Shown here piece after piece: positions 52,724-56,426 of a DNA stretch of 56,426 nt. Within the stretch, counting starts at the first letter, position 1; each line of letters opens with the position of its first letter. The notes under the pieces are model-generated. The model searched no databases, had not been told where the DNA came from, and was given only the letters and a program-made list of their open reading frames with translations. This DNA comes from JAHDFB01 sp965658745 (GTDB taxonomy: Bacteria > Bacteroidota > Bacteroidia > Chitinophagales > Saprospiraceae), in assembly GCA_965658745.1 (NCBI GenBank), contig CBFHTK010000015.1, forward strand, positions 1-56,426. The letters run 5' to 3'. Both the position numbers and the translations under genes were made by a program.

Positions 52724-54406
52724 TTACCAGCTACCGCCGCCTCCACCACCGAAACCACCTCCACTTGATCCTCCGCCACTAAATGATCCACCTCCAGAAC
52801 CTGATGAAGCAGGGTAGGAGCTGAATGCAGATGATATTTCAGTTGGCTGAAATGACTCTGAAAAATTGGAGAATGGTGTTGAATGACCATATCCGTAATA
52901 AGGATGTATATACCACAAGGGAGCTTGTTCAATATAAGGAGAGCAAGATTCCATCCATTTTTCATCTAAGTCAAAAGCTACAGCAAAAGGCAGCATACGT
53001 TCAAAGTAATTGGGGTTATCATTAAGAAGTTCTTCGACCTTATCAGCTGGTGGGTCCGAAAGAAATGCTTTTAGTCCAAGGAGCTTTTGTCTCAATAGAT
53101 AGCCATTTTCATTTAGCGGAGTATGCATGGCATTGAAAACAAGTGCAACCAAGCCAGCAACGATCAAACCGATACCAAGCACAATTTTTAAAAAGAAGAT
53201 CATTATTGCAACTCCTCCAAATACAAGTAATAGACTCAATAAAGACCAATACCATTTCTTAAAAATAGAGGCATAAGCTTCATCGTAATAGTCATGTTCT
53301 CGGATTTCTTTGCTCAGCTTTCTCTTTAACTTATGTAGCGTATTGTAGAACTTTTCTTTGAATGATTCCAAACTAACCATATTACCAGACTTAAAAAGTG
53401 CGGCAAAAAACTCGTGCTCGTGGTCAGGAAAATCAGCAGGGAGGGCTTTGATTTTTTCAAGCTTAATATCTCCCTCTACGTCATGCATGTATAGAAAACC
53501 TTCGGTCCCCCAAAAGGGAATTAAGCTGATCAAGTCTCGTGTATCTACTTTTCGATCTATTAGACCACCGGCATGTGCAGAAGTAATTCCAACAGGGGCG
53601 TCGTACTGTAAGCTAACTTCTTCTGTTGGATAATTAGGTTTTCTTTTTCGTTTCCAAAACGAGAACAATAAATAAATAAGTCCCGTAGGAATAATTGCGC
53701 CAAGAGGCCCATCGAGTCCAGGCCTTTTGAACCAAGGAATTACAATTTTCGAAGTAGCATTGGGAATATAACCTACAGGAAACTTCAATGCAATCGTCAT
53801 ACCTTCACCTGATTGTAAAGTGCTATTTACCTGACCAGTAACCGTTGTTTCGTTTGGTTGAACCAAACTGCTTACGTTGTCTTTACTCCCTTTTGTACCC
53901 GTGTACGCTTTTAGTTCGTCTGCGGCAAAAGCTCTAGCCTTTGGCAGGTTCACTTTTACACTTGTTTTCTCAATACGTGTGGGCCAAAAATTACCAGTTA
54001 CATTCCAATATAGTTCTTCCCAATTTTCATATCTGAGGAAAGCACTTTCAACGGTATAGTTGATAGTATATTCTTGTTTACCATCGATAAAGATATCCTT
54101 ATCACCAATTCTTATCTCGACTGTACCATTATTTCTGGTAACCTTGAATTTGTTGTTTTCAACAGAGATATTTTTGATTTTCGTGGTATGTCGCTTGCCG
54201 TCGATTTTATATTTGTATGGCATGGTACGGAAAATACCACGGCGCTTTTGATTAAAGAACACATCAATATTCTCGGTAATATTTAGGTCTCCATTTTCAT
54301 TAAGAGTAATCTCTACATCAAAATTTTCAATAACGAAATCTTGGGCACTCAAGGTGGAAAAGTTTCCGAAAAGAAAAAAGAGGGAGTATAGCAGGAGTTG
54401 TTTCAT
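52724..54406 (-). CDS. DUF2207 membrane protein with Gly-rich tail
   Basis: A 560-residue protein. Signal peptide about 1-19 (ending STLSAQ), then the DUF2207 domain (about 20-245): FDVEITLNENGDLNITENIDVFFNQKRRGIFRTMPYKY, YTINYTVESAFLRYENWEELYWNVTGNFWPTRIE. A span (about 255-272) leads to a cytoplasmic region (about 275-430), two more spans (about 400-445, WSLLSLLLVFGGVAIMIFFLK, VLGIGLIVAGLVALVF), and a Gly/Ser-rich end (SGSGGGSFSGGG). Start taken at 54406; the frame runs back through the repeat region to 54568, giving an N-terminal piece that is only translated repeat. Members are surface-exposed with unknown function. A REP palindrome lies just upstream. Confidence 0.85.
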   Translation of the reverse strand: MKQLLLYSLFFLFGNFSTLSAQDFVIENFDVEITLNENGDLNITENIDVFFNQKRRGIFRTMPYKYKIDGKRHTTKIKNISVENNKFKVTRNNGTVEIRIGDKDIFIDGKQEYTINYTVESAFLRYENWEELYWNVTGNFWPTRIEKTSVKVNLPKARAFAADELKAYTGTKGSKDNVSSLVQPNETTVTGQVNSTLQSGEGMTIALKFPVGYIPNATSKIVIPWFKRPGLDGPLGAIIPTGLIYLLFSFWKRKRKPNYPTEEVSLQYDAPVGITSAHAGGLIDRKVDTRDLISLIPFWGTEGFLYMHDVEGDIKLEKIKALPADFPDHEHEFFAALFKSGNMVSLESFKEKFYNTLHKLKRKLSKEIREHDYYDEAYASIFKKWYWSLLSLLLVFGGVAIMIFFLKIVLGIGLIVAGLVALVFNAMHTPLNENGYLLRQKLLGLKAFLSDPPADKVEELLNDNPNYFERMLPFAVAFDLDEKWMESCSPYIEQAPLWYIHPYYGYGHSTPFSNFSESFQPTEISSAFSSYPASSGSGGGSFSGGGSSGGGFGGGGGGSW

Positions 54407-54452
54407 AAAAGTTTTATTTGGAGATATTTTTTGATTGGTCGGAGTTGCAAGT

Positions 54453-54470
54453 GCCGCATTGCAATGCGGC
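54453..54470. repeat. REP palindrome copy 1 (near transposase 3' end)
   Basis: GCCGCATTGCAATGCGGC, an 18-base perfect palindrome, preceded by GGTCGGAGTTGCAAGT and followed by a TTTTCTGATTGGTCGG half unit. It lies between the transposase stop and the DUF2207 start. Confidence 0.85.
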
Positions 54471-54500
54471 TGTGGCCATATTTTCTGATTGGTCGGGTTA

Positions 54501-55097
54501 TTATTTTTTGCGCCAATTGGAAGGATTATGGATAATATATTTTGAGATGTTATTGTAAGCTCGTTCATCGCGAATGATTATGTCGTGATAGCGTGGTTGC
54601 CATTTGAATTCAGGATTGATTTTTCGGGCCTTTATTGTTATCGCTGTTTTGATTCCGCCGATAATTGAAGGTATATTTTTTGATTGTGGTCCGAAGCTGT
54701 TTTTAGCGCCGCATTGCAATGCGGCGGTTTCGGAATTTTCTGATTGATCGGAGCCGCGAGTGCCGCATTGCAATGCGGCGGTTTTGGAATTTTCAGATTG
54801 ATCGGAGTTATATTGGTTTTTGCCGATGGTGATGATTCCGTGAATATGGTTGGGCATTGCGACGAAGGCACCCAGTTGAATATTCATGTCTGGCCGCATG
54901 GTTGGAGTTTTAAGCCATTCGCGGTGTGCGATTGATCCGATTTCGTTTAGGCACATTATGCCATTTTGGATTTCTCCAAAATAGGGCACGTGATGTTTAG
55001 TGTTGAAGGTAAGAAAGTAAGCTGCATTCCAACGGTAATCCCAAAATGATGCTCGAATTGAACCTGTACGATATTTCCTTATAGTGGTTTTCATCAA
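54501..55097 (-). CDS. REP-associated tyrosine transposase (RAYT, Y1/IS200-like)
   Basis: A 198-residue HUH-type single-strand transposase of the RAYT group. The start IRASFWDYRWNAAYFLTFNTKHHVPYFGEI is the family opening, the metal HUH motif is MPNHIHGIITI (about residues 80-90), and the end WQPRYHDIIIRDERAYNNISKYIIHNPSNW carries the catalytic tyrosine region and typical C-terminus. About 45 residues in the middle (roughly 93-138) are translated copies of the REP repeat (SDQSENSKTAALQCG twice), an insertion that RAYTs normally do not have. The frame is kept through it. Function: mobilising or spreading REP elements; whether this copy is active is unknown. Confidence 0.85.
   Translation of the reverse strand: MMKTTIRKYRTGSIRASFWDYRWNAAYFLTFNTKHHVPYFGEIQNGIMCLNEIGSIAHREWLKTPTMRPDMNIQLGAFVAMPNHIHGIITIGKNQYNSDQSENSKTAALQCGTRGSDQSENSETAALQCGAKNSFGPQSKNIPSIIGGIKTAITIKARKINPEFKWQPRYHDIIIRDERAYNNISKYIIHNPSNWRKK
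54708..54725. repeat. REP palindrome copy 2, inside the transposase gene
   Basis: GCCGCATTGCAATGCGGC, identical to copy 1. It encodes part of TAALQCG on the minus strand. The distance to copy 3 is exactly 54 bases (18 codons), so the reading frame is preserved. Confidence 0.9.
54762..54779. repeat. REP palindrome copy 3, inside the transposase gene
   Basis: GCCGCATTGCAATGCGGC again. Copies 2 and 3 share the spacer pattern (CGGTTTnGGAATTTTC and GATTGATCGGAG), so they form a tandem 54-base repeat. Confidence 0.9.
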
Positions 55098-55164
55098 TTA
55101 GTATTTCAAGACCATATTGATTCTAAATATAAGAATTATTGTGTGAGTGTTCCAAGAGTTGTCC

Positions 55165-55262
55165 GCGATAGGAACCCGGAAGGCAGTGACGCAGGAGGTG
55201 GTCCGAAATGATAGTGAGGACGGAGCAAAGCGAACCCTGCAGGACTCCGACATTCCACGCAC
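55165..55262. repeat. Degenerate dispersed intergenic repeat, copy B
   Basis: Contains GGAACCCGGAAGG, GAAATGATAGTGA, GAGCAAAGCGAACCCTGCAG and GACTCCGACA, in the same order as the words in copy A at 25590-25745. It is less AT-rich than its neighbours. It lies upstream of the DUF3108 gene, and the longer frame that starts at 55147 runs through it. Confidence 0.4.
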
Positions 55263-55362
55263 ACTTGGTGAGTGTGGAATGGATCGCCCTTTAATTAGCC
55301 ATACTTTAGGGATACTTTTTTACATATTTTTCGTTATATCATTGAACGATACCTGCTTAATT

Positions 55363-56181
55363 ATGAAGCAAAAGCCTTATTTCTATACTATAGTGTTGAT
55401 TGCACTTCTATTTGTGAGCTCTTCCTACACACTGGGAGATCCGCCTATAGATCCATGTAATTCTACCAATAAATCATTTGTAGACGGCGAACATGTCGTT
55501 TATAAGATCTATTATAATTGGAATTTTGTGTGGTTAAGTGCAGGAGAAGTAAATTTCTATGTCACAGAAACAGAAGACCACTATATCATTGAAGCGACAG
55601 GTAAAACGTATAGGTCATACGAGGTCTTCTTTAGAGTTAATGATTACTACAAAACCAAAATTCGTAAATCAGATTTATTACCTGTTGAGTTTGAAAGAAA
55701 CATCGAGGAAGGTGGATATCGATTTTATAATCGGATAGAATTCGATCAAGAAGGAGGTACCGCGTTGTCTTTTTCTGGAAGAACCAAAGAAACGGTAGTT
55801 GCTCAAGAGTATCCATTGGAAACGTGCATGCATGACATGCTTTCAACAGTCTATTTTTTACGCAATATGAGCTTTGATGCGCTAGAAGAACGTCAACGTT
55901 TTCCAATCGAAATGTTTATTGATGATAAAGTATATCCTATAGATATCGCCTATGAGGGCAAAGGATCTAAGAAAATCAAAGGCTACGGAAATATTGACGC
56001 CGTCAAAGTTTCTCCAGAGGTTGTTGCTGGTGTTGTTTTTAGCACTGACGCTAAAATGAATATTTGGGTATCAGATGATGAAAATAAAGTTCCGATTGTA
56101 ATCGAATCACCTATCAGTGTAGGTTCTATCCAAGCAATTTTAAAATCACATTCAGGTCTTAAGTATCCCCTTGGATCTTAA
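55363..56181 (+). CDS. DUF3108 periplasmic protein
   Basis: A 272-residue protein. Start at the ATG at 55363 (MKQKPYFYTIVLIALLFVSSS), which gives a clean signal peptide; a frame beginning at 55147 runs through the dispersed repeat and is not a gene start. Family blocks: FVDGEHVVYKIYYNWNFVWLSAGEVNFYV (about 35-63), RSYEVFFRVNDYYKTKIRKSDLLPVEFERNIEEGGYRFYN, DMLSTVYFLRNMSFDALEERQRFPIEMFIDDKVYPIDI and FSTDAKMNIWVSDDENKVPIVIESPISVGSIQAIL. It is thought to be an outer-membrane-linked or periplasmic beta-sandwich of unknown role. The next gene starts immediately after its stop. Confidence 0.87.
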   Translation: MKQKPYFYTIVLIALLFVSSSYTLGDPPIDPCNSTNKSFVDGEHVVYKIYYNWNFVWLSAGEVNFYVTETEDHYIIEATGKTYRSYEVFFRVNDYYKTKIRKSDLLPVEFERNIEEGGYRFYNRIEFDQEGGTALSFSGRTKETVVAQEYPLETCMHDMLSTVYFLRNMSFDALEERQRFPIEMFIDDKVYPIDIAYEGKGSKKIKGYGNIDAVKVSPEVVAGVVFSTDAKMNIWVSDDENKVPIVIESPISVGSIQAILKSHSGLKYPLGS

Positions 56182-56426
56182 ATGCATTTCATGAAATACT
56201 TAAGAAGTCTTTTTATTTCGATATTACTTACTGCCCTTTTAGCGGCTGGTGTTTACATCTACGTAAAAGACTACCTGCTGCCCAAAAGATATGTCGTAGA
56301 GGACTCTACAGTGGTAATGGAAAAGGTCCAAAAAGTACTTAAGTTGGTAACGGTTGAAGGACAATTTAGTGAAATTCACAAGCATTCAGAGTACTATGGA
56401 TACGACATTTCGCCGCTAAGGAAAAA
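56182..56426 (+). CDS. DUF4230-like membrane-anchored protein, N-terminal part (3' end outside window)
   Basis: The ATG follows directly on the stop of the DUF3108 gene (no gap), so the two are probably translated together. The visible ~81 residues have a short start, a membrane span (about 8-28, SLFISILLTALLAAGVYIYV), then VVMEKVQKVLKLVTVEGQFSEIHKHSEYYG, which resembles the start of DUF4230 proteins of Bacteroidota. The rest is outside the window, so the family call is provisional. Confidence 0.55.
   Translation, partial: MHFMKYLRSLFISILLTALLAAGVYIYVKDYLLPKRYVVEDSTVVMEKVQKVLKLVTVEGQFSEIHKHSEYYGYDISPLRK

Noticed and set aside
54407..54568. N-terminal extension of the DUF2207 gene
   Set aside because: It translates the transposase end and REP repeat; the ATG at 54406 begins a proper signal peptide.
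54708..54779. Start of a CRISPR array (regular 54-base spacing)
   Set aside because: Only two units, with similar rather than unique spacers, within a transposase gene, and no cas genes; REP elements explain it.

Overview
The window is a 56.4 kb stretch of an AT-rich chromosome from a member of the Bacteroidota. The evidence is two proteins with type IX secretion (T9SS) C-terminal sorting domains, a GldB gliding lipoprotein, a TonB-dependent receptor fragment of the Bacteroidota type, a heme A synthase, several TAnnTTTG promoter elements and almost no Shine-Dalgarno sequences. A Saprospiria-like lineage is possible but not proven. An assembly gap of 744 N lies at 28606-29349.

Layout. 1-8 kb: the end of acetyl-CoA synthetase, arginase and a secreted CotH protein, mixed with gene wreckage (a TonB receptor tail, a cysteine synthase tail, a sensor-propeller remnant). 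8-9.5 kb: a VTC polyphosphate-polymerase-fold gene overlapping a DUF4956 membrane gene. 9.8-16.4 kb: a tight leftward operon of ABC permease, GAF-PP2C phosphatase, TM2-SHOCT protein, CBS protein, Omp85 barrel and site-2 protease, which looks like an envelope or regulatory unit. 16.6-19 kb: a TonB-like protein, MazG, D-aminoacyl-tRNA deacylase and a SRAP-like protein without its catalytic residues. 18954-19657: an AT-rich intergenic region packed with DnaA-box-like sites, the best candidate for the replication origin. Two perfect parS-type palindromes (23316, 23663) and a one-mismatch third copy (28087) lie 4-9 kb to its right.

19.6-34.3 kb: heme A synthase, M1 metallopeptidase, threonine synthase, DinB-like and CIA30 proteins, UDP-GlcNAc 2-epimerase with a glycosyltransferase, formiminotransferase (cut by the gap), a metallophosphoesterase/GT28-like pair and a split YeeE/YedE sulfur transporter. 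34.5-45.4 kb: a propeller lipoprotein, a leftward gldB-oxygenase-tatA-hydrolase-VOC gene train, beta-barrel, nuclease-like and ABA4-like genes, a class C beta-lactamase-like hydrolase and a TlpA lipoprotein. 45.7-56.4 kb: a T9SS cargo with a duplicated domain, a nonsense-interrupted secreted gene, a methyltransferase, RNase R, DUF2207, a RAYT transposase with REP palindromes inside its own coding sequence, and DUF3108/DUF4230 genes.

Together the genes are mostly envelope biogenesis and maintenance plus housekeeping around the likely origin. Arginase and formiminotransferase point to amino-acid nitrogen use. CotH, VTC and DUF4956 lie within 5 kb of each other, a recurring association of unknown purpose. 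No rRNA, tRNA, CRISPR array or prophage was seen.
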